Shown piece by piece: positions 1-4,910 of a stretch of DNA of 5,216 bases. This DNA comes from Methanoculleus sp. UBA77 (lineage in GTDB: Archaea; Halobacteriota; Methanomicrobia; Methanomicrobiales; Methanoculleaceae): assembly GCA_002499455.1 (NCBI GenBank), contig DALN01000155.1, positions 1-5,216 on the forward strand. The letters run 5' to 3'. The translations under genes were made by a program, and so were the position numbers. How positions within the stretch are numbered: position 1 is the first letter of the stretch; each line of letters starts with the position of its first letter. Under the pieces are notes generated by a model. It searched no databases and was not told where the DNA came from. It saw only the letters and a program-made list of their open reading frames with translations.

Positions 1-788
1 GCGGTCAGGTTGACCGTGCGGGGAACGGAATCCGCCGGGCCGGCAATGCCGATCTCCACCGGGGTGCCGACCGGCGCCCGGGTCAGGAATCGCAGTTTGT
101 GGAGGAGGATGCCTTCGGCGGTCGAGGGCTTGATCGGCGTCCAGATGATCGAGGTCGCGTCGATCGCCTCCCCGACCGGCCGGCCGTTCCAGGAGACCAC
201 CTCGTCGCCGAACCGGATGCCCGCCCGCTCGGCATCGCTTCCGTTCGCGACGTAGGTCACGATCACCTCGCCCGTATCGAGCCGTGCGACGCCGAACCCG
301 TAGCCCCCGCCGATATCGGTATGTTTCGCCCCGAAGTCGTCGGGGGAGAGAACCAGGACGTGCCCGTCGGGGATGGCATACACGAACTCACGGAGCGTCC
401 GGTAGTATGCGGCGTTATCCTTGTTCTCCTCGGCCTCTGCGATCTTCGGCGCATACGCCGCATACAGCGCGTCCCAGTCGACGCCGCGCCACTCCGTGAA
501 GGCGTAGCGCTCCTCCATGTAGGCGCACGTCTCGCGGAAGGCGTCGCTCCAGGTCATGTTGCTGAGGTCAGGGGCCTCTGTCAGGTTCGCCATGATGGGC
601 GCGTACGATGCCATCAATTCCTCGTCGTAGGCCGTCTCGTTGTTCCGCTCGAACGGGACGGCGGCATCCTCCCAGACCATACCGCACGAGTCGGTGTAGA
701 GGCCGGCGGATGCCGGAGAGACGAAGGCGAAGAGCAGGGCCAGAATTACAAATCCAGGCACTGCGCGGGTCAAAAGGTTGGAAAGCAT
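1..788 (-). CDS. Exported S41-family (C-terminal processing) peptidase with PDZ domain, 3' end cut off by window edge
   Basis: About 262 N-terminal residues are visible; the gene continues past the left edge. It opens with a signal peptide: Arg8, a hydrophobic core at about 10-23, and a likely cleavage site after Ala-Ser-Ala28. Residues 80-145 look like the N-terminal helical region of S41 peptidases (VDWDALYAAYAPKI at 103-116, then IPDGH at 139-143). Residues 160-240 read as a PDZ domain (GYGFGV at 162-167, AERAGIRFGDEVVSWNGRPV at 186-205). By family knowledge these are serine proteases with a Ser/Lys dyad that cleave exported proteins near their C-termini; the PDZ domain binds the substrate tail. 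The catalytic Ser and Lys would lie outside the window, so activity cannot be judged. The ATG at 788 is chosen because it gives the clean signal peptide; the frame stays open upstream with TTG and GTG alternatives. It lies 74 bases downstream of the CPBP gene on the same strand. No strong promoter is seen in that gap, so co-transcription is possible. Confidence 0.85.
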   Translation of the reverse strand, partial: MLSNLLTRAVPGFVILALLFAFVSPASAGLYTDSCGMVWEDAAVPFERNNETAYDEELMASYAPIMANLTEAPDLSNMTWSDAFRETCAYMEERYAFTEWRGVDWDALYAAYAPKIAEAEENKDNAAYYRTLREFVYAIPDGHVLVLSPDDFGAKHTDIGGGYGFGVARLDTGEVIVTYVANGSDAERAGIRFGDEVVSWNGRPVGEAIDATSIIWTPIKPSTAEGILLHKLRFLTRAPVGTPVEIGIAGPADSVPRTVNLT

Positions 789-862
789 GATGAATAGTCT
801 CAAAGAGGCATTTTCTCCCACTGGATTTGGCCTTTACGCTTTCTTCCGGTGCCTCTCCCCCG

Positions 863-1753
863 TCATGATCGTAGCGGGTCCCCGCCGGCCGCGGAGGGCG
901 TTCTCGCCCCCCCGGACTCGACAGCCCCCCGGAAATGCCAGCAGACCAGGGCAAGGAGGATATAGACCACCGCGGCCGCCCACCCGAACTCCCCGATAAT
1001 CATCGCCGACTCAGGGGTCTGAACCGTGAGGAGCGGGTAGAACTGCTGGATGAAGTAGTTCCAGAACCCGTGGAAGAGAACGGCCGTAATGACGCTTCCC
1101 GACCGGAGACGGAGCCAGGCAAGAACGATCCCCGCGCCCATGACCGACGGGACGAAGACCGCGAGCGAGTACCAGAGCGGGCCTTCCCCGTGATAGGTGG
1201 AGAAGACGATCGGGGGAAGGTGCCATGCGGCCCAGATGGCGCTGGAGAGGAGGGCGAGTTTCGTAAACCCCATGAACTTCGCCATCTCCGGAACGAGGAG
1301 CCCGCGCCACCCGATCTCTTCCCCGGCGGCAGTGAAGAGGCTGAAGACGATCGTGACGAGAAAGACCGGGACGAACCCGATACTGAAGACCGTTGCAGCC
1401 CCTTCGAGGTTAAACGGCCCGATCCCGGTCATCCAGACCGACCCGAAGGTCAGGAGGCCGACAAGGATGGGGAGGAAGATCGCGACCATCTGCCACCGGA
1501 CCTCTCCCACCCGGAACCCGAATCCCCTCAGGTTCCGCTGGTAGTAGAGCCGCGTTACGACGGCGGCGATGCCCGGGCACCACATCGTGAAGGCGATGGG
1601 AAGGAGGAGTGACTCCGCCGCCGTGCTCCGGGCCGTAAAGAACCAGCCGATACTGCTCAGGGCAAACGCAAGCACCAGAAAGACGGTCACTTCCCGTCGT
1701 GCCGTCGACGGAGAGCGGGGGTCGTAAGGGTGCCCGACGGTGAAGGACGTCAT
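863..1753 (-). CDS. CPBP-family intramembrane metalloprotease (CAAX protease/Abi type)
   Basis: A 296-residue polytopic membrane protein with hydrophobic segments at about 22-39, 49-67, 90-110, 125-142, 166-181, 195-215 and 257-274. It carries the CPBP motifs in order: EEIGWRG (Glu145, Glu146, Arg150), WAAWH (His178) and HGFWN (His228, Asn232). In the family, exemplified by eukaryotic Rce1, these polar residues form the intramembrane active site. Archaeal members are mostly of unknown substrate; roles in processing prenylated or peptide substrates are inferred only. All key residues are present, so it is probably active. Start choice: a GTG at 1768 would add five residues. A TATA-like box centred near 1779 predicts transcription starting near 1754, which favours the ATG at 1753; a purine-rich GAGAGAGG also lies just before that ATG. 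The last 20 or so residues (Gly/Ala/Ser/Pro-rich) look like a disordered cytoplasmic tail. The S41 peptidase gene follows it on the same strand. Confidence 0.9.
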   Translation of the reverse strand: MTSFTVGHPYDPRSPSTARREVTVFLVLAFALSSIGWFFTARSTAAESLLLPIAFTMWCPGIAAVVTRLYYQRNLRGFGFRVGEVRWQMVAIFLPILVGLLTFGSVWMTGIGPFNLEGAATVFSIGFVPVFLVTIVFSLFTAAGEEIGWRGLLVPEMAKFMGFTKLALLSSAIWAAWHLPPIVFSTYHGEGPLWYSLAVFVPSVMGAGIVLAWLRLRSGSVITAVLFHGFWNYFIQQFYPLLTVQTPESAMIIGEFGWAAAVVYILLALVCWHFRGAVESGGARTPSAAGGDPLRS

Positions 1754-1775
1754 GAGCCTCTCTCTCACGTGCGGG

Positions 1776-1783
1776 ATAATAAA
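1776..1783 (-). promoter_or_regulatory. TATA-like box for the CPBP protease gene
   Basis: The minus strand reads TTTATTAT, an archaeal TATA-like box in otherwise GC-rich DNA. Its centre is about 26 bases upstream of the ATG at 1753, the usual distance from box to transcription start in archaea. The mRNA would therefore be leaderless or nearly so. The GTG at 1768 would lie between box and start site and would not be transcribed. Its first three bases overlap a 14-bp palindrome. The assignment is by sequence and spacing only. Confidence 0.5.
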
Positions 1784-1794
1784 CCTGCAGGTTT
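1781..1794. promoter_or_regulatory. Perfect 14-bp palindrome next to the CPBP promoter, possible operator
   Basis: AAACCTGCAGGTTT is its own reverse complement over all 14 bases. On the minus strand it sits immediately upstream of the TATA-like box and shares three bases with it, so it covers the position where the TFB recognition element would lie. A dimeric regulator bound here would be expected to block, or at close range alter, TBP/TFB loading. No regulator gene is visible in the window, and no second copy of the palindrome is present. Confidence 0.4.
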
Positions 1795-1865
1795 CATCCC
1801 TGCCCCGTTGTGCCCGTTCAAGGGAAAAGGGCGGCTGCCAGGCGGAGGAAGTGGAGTTGTGGGGA

Positions 1866-2336
1866 TTACGGGCCGCCTGGCTCCGGCAGATACGCGATCA
1901 GTCCTTCCTTGACGCCCCGGACGAACCCCGCCTTCTCGTAGAGCCGGAAGACAGCGGGATCCCGACGGCCGGTCAGAAGCATCACCTTGTAGCAGTTCTC
2001 CTGCCACGCACGGTCCAGGGCATGGGTAAGAAGGGCCGTCCCGTACCCCCGGTTCCGGAACTCACGATGCGTCACGACGTTCTCGATGAGTCCGTAGGGG
2101 CGTGCGCCACGCGTGAGGTTCGGGAGAATATGAAGGACACATGAGGAGACCGGCACACCCCCGTGCTCGAGGATGAAAAGAAGGGTCCGGGGATCGGCGA
2201 GGATCTCCTCCCATGCCGCCTGGAGCGTATGAACGTCAGCGCTCTCATCGGTGTCGTGCATATGGGCATAGAGGGAGAGGACGGCGTCGAGGTCCTCCCG
2301 GACGGCCTCGCGGACGAGCGGCGTCTCGCTCTGCAT
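1866..2336 (-). CDS. GNAT-family N-acetyltransferase
   Basis: A 156-residue single-domain GNAT protein, close to the usual family length. The N-terminus (LVREAVREDLDAVLSLYAHM, about 7-26) is the typical first strand and helix. Motif A is at about 84-103 (IENVVTHREFRNRGYGTALL), with the acetyl-CoA pyrophosphate-binding pattern Arg94-x-x-Gly97-x-Gly99. Motif B is at 130-138 (FRLYEKAGF). These enzymes transfer an acetyl group from acetyl-CoA to an amine; the substrate cannot be told from sequence. The protein is cytosolic, with no signal peptide or membrane segment. The ATG at 2336 is preceded by GGGAG at 2348-2352 (minus strand), 11 bases away, a plausible ribosome binding site. Two weak TATA-like stretches on the minus strand (around 2359-2366 and 2419-2427) could drive it; I cannot choose between them. 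The gene is divergent from the ligase and lies 97 to 112 bases upstream of the CPBP gene, depending on the CPBP start. Confidence 0.88.
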   Translation of the reverse strand: MQSETPLVREAVREDLDAVLSLYAHMHDTDESADVHTLQAAWEEILADPRTLLFILEHGGVPVSSCVLHILPNLTRGARPYGLIENVVTHREFRNRGYGTALLTHALDRAWQENCYKVMLLTGRRDPAVFRLYEKAGFVRGVKEGLIAYLPEPGGP

Positions 2337-2431
2337 ACACCCCGGTTCTCCCTCTTCAGATTATCTCCTTTCGGTTTTGCCCGCCGGGGTCCGGATGCTC
2401 TCATATCCCCGGGGCAACCTATTTACAGAAC

Positions 2432-2445
2432 TATGCACAAGCATA
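2432..2445. promoter_or_regulatory. Short inverted repeat overlapping the ligase TATA region
   Basis: TATGC-ACAA-GCATA is a 5-bp inverted repeat with a 4-base spacer, lying across the proposed TATA box at 2441-2450. This is a plausible dimer-binding operator position, but such short repeats are common by chance in AT-rich patches, so the call is weak. Confidence 0.2.
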
Positions 2446-2450
2446 TACAT
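2441..2450 (+). promoter_or_regulatory. TATA-like box for the AMP-forming ligase gene
   Basis: GCATATACAT is an AT-rich stretch about 37 bases before the ATG at 2483. A transcription start about 25 bases downstream would fall near 2470, leaving a short leader that holds the CGGAG ribosome binding site at 2471-2475. An alternative box is TATTTACA at 2420-2427, which would give a leader of about 35 bases. The two cannot be separated without mapping the transcript start. Confidence 0.4.
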
Positions 2451-2482
2451 CAAAGCGCAACCCTGTAACACGGAGTCCCCCC

Positions 2483-4024
2483 ATGCCGAACTGCACCACG
2501 TTTCTCGATGCCAACGCCTGTAACCCCGATAAAGTCGCTCTCGTCGTCCCCTCCCGGGGAGAGTCCTACACCCGCGCCGACCTCCGGGACCGGGTCGCCC
2601 GGGCTGCAGGCGGCCTCCTCGCCCTCGGCATCGAGCGCGGGGAGCGGGTCTGCATCTATCTGGACAGTTCGCCGGAATACCTCATCACCTACTTCGCCCT
2701 CTGGCGGATCGGGGCCGTCGCGGTCCCGACGAACCGCGTCTACAAAGAGAGCGAGGTCCTCTACGCCGTCCGCGACGCAGGGGCGGTCGCCGTCGTCACC
2801 GACGTCGAGGGTGCCGCCCTCGTCGGCCGCATCCGCGACCGGGCCCCGGCGCTCCGGCACGTCGTCGCCGTCGGCGGGGAGGCTGCGGGCGCAATCCCCT
2901 GGACCGAACTCCTGCTTGCAGAGCCCTGCCAGCGTGCCGCCCACTGCAGGTTCGACGACCTCTGCCAGATCCAGTACACGAGCGGCACCACCGGAAAGCC
3001 CAAAGGGGCCATGCTCACCCACGGGAACTGGATCGCGGCGATGGACGCCGAACGAGACGTCCTCCGGATCACCGACGCCGACGTCTACCTCGGCATCTAC
3101 CCGATGGGGCATGTCGGGGTGAGCTGGGGGATCGCCACCCTCCGGGCCGGCGGGACCTACGTCGTCATGGAGCGGTTCGACCTTGACCGCTACCTCGACC
3201 TCGCCCGCGAACACCGGGCGACGATCGTCGCCGGGATGCCGCCGGTGATCCACTCCCTCCTCCAGACCCCGCCGGGGACCGAAGCGGCGCTCTCGACCGC
3301 ACGGGCGATGATCAGCGGCGGCGGCCCCCTGACGCCCGCCGTCTGGAAACCCTTCCACGAGCGGTTCAACATCCCGGTCGTCAATGCCTACGGTCTCTCC
3401 GAGACGGTCGTCGTCGGGACCGGGACAGCCATCCGCCCGGAGCACTACGCGACCGCCGACGAGTTCAAGAGCGTCGGCACCCCGGTCGGGTTTTCAGAGG
3501 TGAAGATCGTGGACGCAAACGATCCCGGCCGGGAGCTCGGTCCCGGCGAGGACGGGGAGATCGCTCTCCGGGGGCCGGGGGTGGCTCTCGGCTACTGGCA
3601 GATGCCGGAGGAGACCGCCGCCGCCTTCCTCCCCGACGGCTGGTTCCTGACCGGCGACGTCGGCCACCTCGATAAGGACTGGATGCTCTACATCACCGAC
3701 CGCAAGAAGGACATGATCGTCATGTCGGGCTGGAAGGTCTACCCGACCGAGGTCGAGGATGTTCTCGTCCAGCACCCCGGCGTCCGTGATGCGGCGGTCT
3801 TCGGGTGCGCCGACGAGCACCGGGGCGAGGTCCCGGTGGCGGTGGTGGTCCCCGCCGGAGAGGACGTCGCCGCCGACGATATCCTCGCCTTCGCCCGCGA
3901 GCACCTCGCCGGCTACAAGGTCCCCCGCCGGATCATCCTCGCAACCGAGATCCCCCGGGTGAACGGGTGGAAACTCCTCAGGAAGCGCCTGCGGGAGGAA
4001 TACTGCAGCGCCGCCGGGGCATAA
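2483..4024 (+). CDS. AMP-forming acyl-CoA synthetase/ligase (ANL superfamily)
   Basis: A 513-residue adenylate-forming enzyme of typical fatty-acyl-CoA ligase length. It activates a carboxylic acid with ATP to an acyl-AMP, then transfers the acyl group to CoA. Motifs in order: A3 P-loop YTSGTTGKPKG (165-175), A4 YPMGHVG (206-212), A5 NAYGLSET (301-308), A7 TGDV (390-393, Asp392), and the A8 hinge region YITDRKKDMIVMSGWKVYP (403-421, Arg407). The A10 lysine is Lys497 in PRVNGWKLLRKRLRE (491-505), but the residue before it is Trp496 where family members usually have Gly. The ATG at 2483 is chosen because CGGAG lies seven bases upstream and the family N-terminus begins there. The frame is open back to 2213, but that extension lies antisense to the GNAT gene. 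The protein is cytosolic. Substrate cannot be assigned, and no beta-oxidation or lipid genes are nearby. It is a stand-alone gene with its own promoter region. Confidence 0.92.
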   Translation: MPNCTTFLDANACNPDKVALVVPSRGESYTRADLRDRVARAAGGLLALGIERGERVCIYLDSSPEYLITYFALWRIGAVAVPTNRVYKESEVLYAVRDAGAVAVVTDVEGAALVGRIRDRAPALRHVVAVGGEAAGAIPWTELLLAEPCQRAAHCRFDDLCQIQYTSGTTGKPKGAMLTHGNWIAAMDAERDVLRITDADVYLGIYPMGHVGVSWGIATLRAGGTYVVMERFDLDRYLDLAREHRATIVAGMPPVIHSLLQTPPGTEAALSTARAMISGGGPLTPAVWKPFHERFNIPVVNAYGLSETVVVGTGTAIRPEHYATADEFKSVGTPVGFSEVKIVDANDPGRELGPGEDGEIALRGPGVALGYWQMPEETAAAFLPDGWFLTGDVGHLDKDWMLYITDRKKDMIVMSGWKVYPTEVEDVLVQHPGVRDAAVFGCADEHRGEVPVAVVVPAGEDVAADDILAFAREHLAGYKVPRRIILATEIPRVNGWKLLRKRLREEYCSAAGA

Positions 4025-4043
4025 GCCCGTGCCCGACGGAGCA

Positions 4044-4051
4044 TTTATTAA
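4044..4051 (+). promoter_or_regulatory. TATA-like box for the KaiC-like gene
   Basis: TTTATTAA lies in the 74-base gap after the ligase and closely resembles the TTTATTAT box of the CPBP gene. Transcription would start near 4073, giving a leader of about 26 bases that includes the ribosome binding site at 4088-4092. This argues that the KaiC-like gene is transcribed separately, although read-through from the ligase is not excluded. Confidence 0.5.
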
Positions 4052-4087
4052 GGAGAGAGTGAGGAATAGAGTCCCTTTGAGATAACC

Positions 4088-4092
4088 GAGGT
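4088..4092 (+). promoter_or_regulatory. Ribosome binding site that sets the GTG start of the KaiC-like gene
   Basis: GAGGT lies six bases before the GTG at 4099. It supports this non-ATG start; the first in-frame ATG comes only at residue 41, after the conserved N-terminal STGIAGLD motif. Confidence 0.6.
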
Positions 4093-4098
4093 ACACAC

Positions 4099-4683
4099 GT
4101 GGCAGGCACCACCAGACGTTCTACAGGAATCGCAGGCCTGGATCTCGCACTCGACGGGGGGTTCCCGCCGGGTGCCCGCATCGTCATCTCCGGGTCTCCT
4201 TTAAGCGGCCTTGACCTCATGGCACAGCAGTTCTGGCAGACAGGCGACGCGACAGGCGCCTACCTGATGATAGACGCCCTTCCGGGCGAGAATATGACCG
4301 ACGCGCGGGGCATGGACGCCGCAGCGCTCGCCGGGGCGATGCAGGGCGAGCGGATCGTCGTCGACTCCCTCTCCTCGCTGATCGCCTCCTGGGGGATCGA
4401 TGCGGCTGTGGGGTTCGTCGTCGAGGAGACCCGCGAGGCCATCGAGCGAGGGGCAACCATCGTCTACCTCCTCTACAGCGATCTCCACACCCCCCTCGAG
4501 GAGGCGCGGGTGATGCGTGCCGCCGATATCTTCATCACCCTCAGGCACGAGATCCACGGCAACGAATTCGAGCGGACGCTCGCGATCGAGAAACTCCGGG
4601 ACGGGAACGTCCCGTCACGGGTGATTCCCTACAATATCCTGGCAAAAGGGATCGAGCTCTCGACGACAAGCAGGGTGGTCTAG
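4099..4683 (+). CDS. KaiC/RAD55-like RecA-fold protein with degenerate Walker A (probable pseudo-ATPase)
   Basis: A 194-residue protein with the architecture of a single KaiC/RAD55-type domain, somewhat short for the family (roughly 220-250). The N-terminus STGIAGLDLALDGGFPPGA (8-26) matches the family's TGxxGLDxxLxGGxPxG opening. The next element, ISGSPLSGLDL (30-40), is where Walker A (GxxGxGKT/S) should be. The flanking Gly32 and Gly37 are kept, but the lysine is Leu38 and the Thr/Ser is Asp39. Walker B is intact (RIVVDSLSSL, 85-94, Asp89). The paired Glu residues that KaiC proteins carry after the second strand are not evident (LMIDALPGEN, 56-65). The C-terminus (DIFITLRHE, EKLRDGNVPSRVIPYNI, about 143-180) follows the family's last strands. 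By family knowledge, loss of the P-loop lysine normally abolishes ATP hydrolysis, so a partner-binding or regulatory role is inferred. Start is GTG with GAGGT six bases upstream. The biological role is not known to me. Confidence 0.82.
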   Translation: MAGTTRRSTGIAGLDLALDGGFPPGARIVISGSPLSGLDLMAQQFWQTGDATGAYLMIDALPGENMTDARGMDAAALAGAMQGERIVVDSLSSLIASWGIDAAVGFVVEETREAIERGATIVYLLYSDLHTPLEEARVMRAADIFITLRHEIHGNEFERTLAIEKLRDGNVPSRVIPYNILAKGIELSTTSRVV

Positions 4684-4698
4684 GCCGGACGCCCGGCC
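4683..4698 (+). terminator. GC-rich hairpin at the end of the KaiC-like gene, possible terminator
   Basis: GGCCGG-ACGC-CCGGCC forms a perfect 6-bp stem with a 4-base loop, starting on the last base of the TAG stop codon. It is followed by the weakly T-rich TTGTTC at 4701-4706. Archaeal termination relies mainly on T-rich tracts, so a role in RNA 3'-end formation or protection is as likely as true termination. Confidence 0.35.
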
Positions 4699-4716
4699 CG
4701 TTGTTCAAATAAGGTC

Positions 4717-4782
4717 AACTCACGCGAAGGCCAGTAGAGGGGTATGCAACTCCCCTTCGCGGCTTCACGTCTTTCGCGTGAG
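4717..4782. repeat. CGCGAAG palindromic repeat element, copy 1 (diverged left arm)
   Basis: The outer stem pairs CTCACGCGAA (4719-4728) with TTCGCGTGAG (4773-4782). The right arm (4754-4782) matches that of copy 2 with one substitution and one extra T. The left arm past 4729 has lost the CGCGAAG iterations of copy 2 and reads GCCAGTAGAGGGG instead. A new inner pairing is available: AGGGG (4738-4742) with CCCCT (4752-4756), leaving a 9-base loop. The element lies in the convergent gap between the KaiC-like and methionine synthase genes. It has no coding potential I would credit. Confidence 0.75.
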
Positions 4783-4806
4783 GCTGTGCCCTTATCCTAA
4801 CCGATT

Positions 4807-4887
4807 AACTCACGCGAAGCCGCGAAGAACGCGAAGAATGGTAGGCGGGTGTTGAATCTCCTTCGCGGCTTCGCGTCTTCGCGTGAG
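4807..4887. repeat. CGCGAAG palindromic repeat element, copy 2 (full hairpin)
   Basis: A long inverted repeat with three paired blocks. CTCACGCGAAG (4809-4819) pairs with CTTCGCGTGAG (4877-4887). CGCGAAG (4821-4827) pairs with CTTCGCG (4869-4875). CGCGAAG (4830-4836) pairs with CTTCGCG (4861-4867). The blocks are separated by a C/T mismatch and a small bulge, and the loop is 24 bases (4837-4860). Each arm is itself a run of CGCGAAG units spaced eight to nine bases apart. It shares the flank AACTCACGCGAAG with copy 1, from which 24 bases separate it. Repeats of this kind resemble REP or MITE-like intergenic elements; no transposase is present. Confidence 0.8.
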
Positions 4888-4908
4888 ACAATACAACAAA
4901 CTACAACT
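4888..4908 (-). terminator. T-rich tract after the methionine synthase gene, possible archaeal terminator
   Basis: Read on the minus strand, the bases just after the TAG stop are rich in T and G (GTTGTAGTTTGTTGTATTGT), unlike the GC-rich surroundings. They run directly into hairpin copy 2. T-rich tracts are the main known archaeal termination signal, so the tract plus hairpin is a reasonable 3'-end signal for the leftward gene. Confidence 0.35.
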
Positions 4909-4910
4909 GC

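Noticed and set aside
99..797. Long plus-strand open frame of 232 codons
   Set aside because: It is antisense to the S41 peptidase, whose minus-strand frame has a signal peptide, the IPDGH motif and a PDZ domain. The plus-strand product has no recognisable domain and an Arg/Gly/Val-rich composition typical of shadow frames in GC-rich DNA.
804..856. Inverted repeat AGAGGCA / TGCCTCT between the CPBP and S41 genes
   Set aside because: The 7-bp arms are 39 bases apart, giving a weak structure that could be chance, so it is not called as a terminator.
568..954. Minus-strand frame of 128 codons across the S41/CPBP junction
   Set aside because: It overlaps the ends of two well-supported genes in a different frame and shows no domain or ribosome binding site.
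935..1612. Long plus-strand open frame of 225 codons
   Set aside because: It is antisense to the CPBP protease and gives an extremely charged Glu/Asp/Arg/Pro-rich product, the usual mirror of a hydrophobic membrane-protein gene.
1801..1865. GCCC/GGGC pairing around 1812-1832 after the GNAT stop, possible terminator
   Set aside because: The stem is only four base pairs with a long loop and there is no clear T-rich tract on the minus strand beyond it.
2407..2414. CCCCGGGG palindrome in the divergent promoter region
   Set aside because: An 8-bp GC palindrome is expected by chance in DNA this GC-rich, and it does not extend further.
2213..2482. N-terminal extension of the ligase to an ATG at 2213
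   Set aside because: The extension runs antisense through the GNAT gene and the promoter region and has no family similarity. CGGAG before the ATG at 2483 fits the normal family start.
2450..3445. Minus-strand open frame of 331 codons
   Set aside because: It is antisense to the ligase, whose motifs are complete and in order. The reverse product is low-complexity Asp/Gly/Pro-rich with no domain.
4744..4800. Tiny plus-strand frame (ATG to TAA, 18 codons) inside repeat copy 1
   Set aside because: It is made almost entirely of repeat arm sequence and has no plausible ribosome binding site; chance is the simplest explanation.
4717..4887. Possible CRISPR array
   Set aside because: There are only two units, each an inverted repeat of different length, with no uniform direct repeat and spacer pattern and no cas genes.
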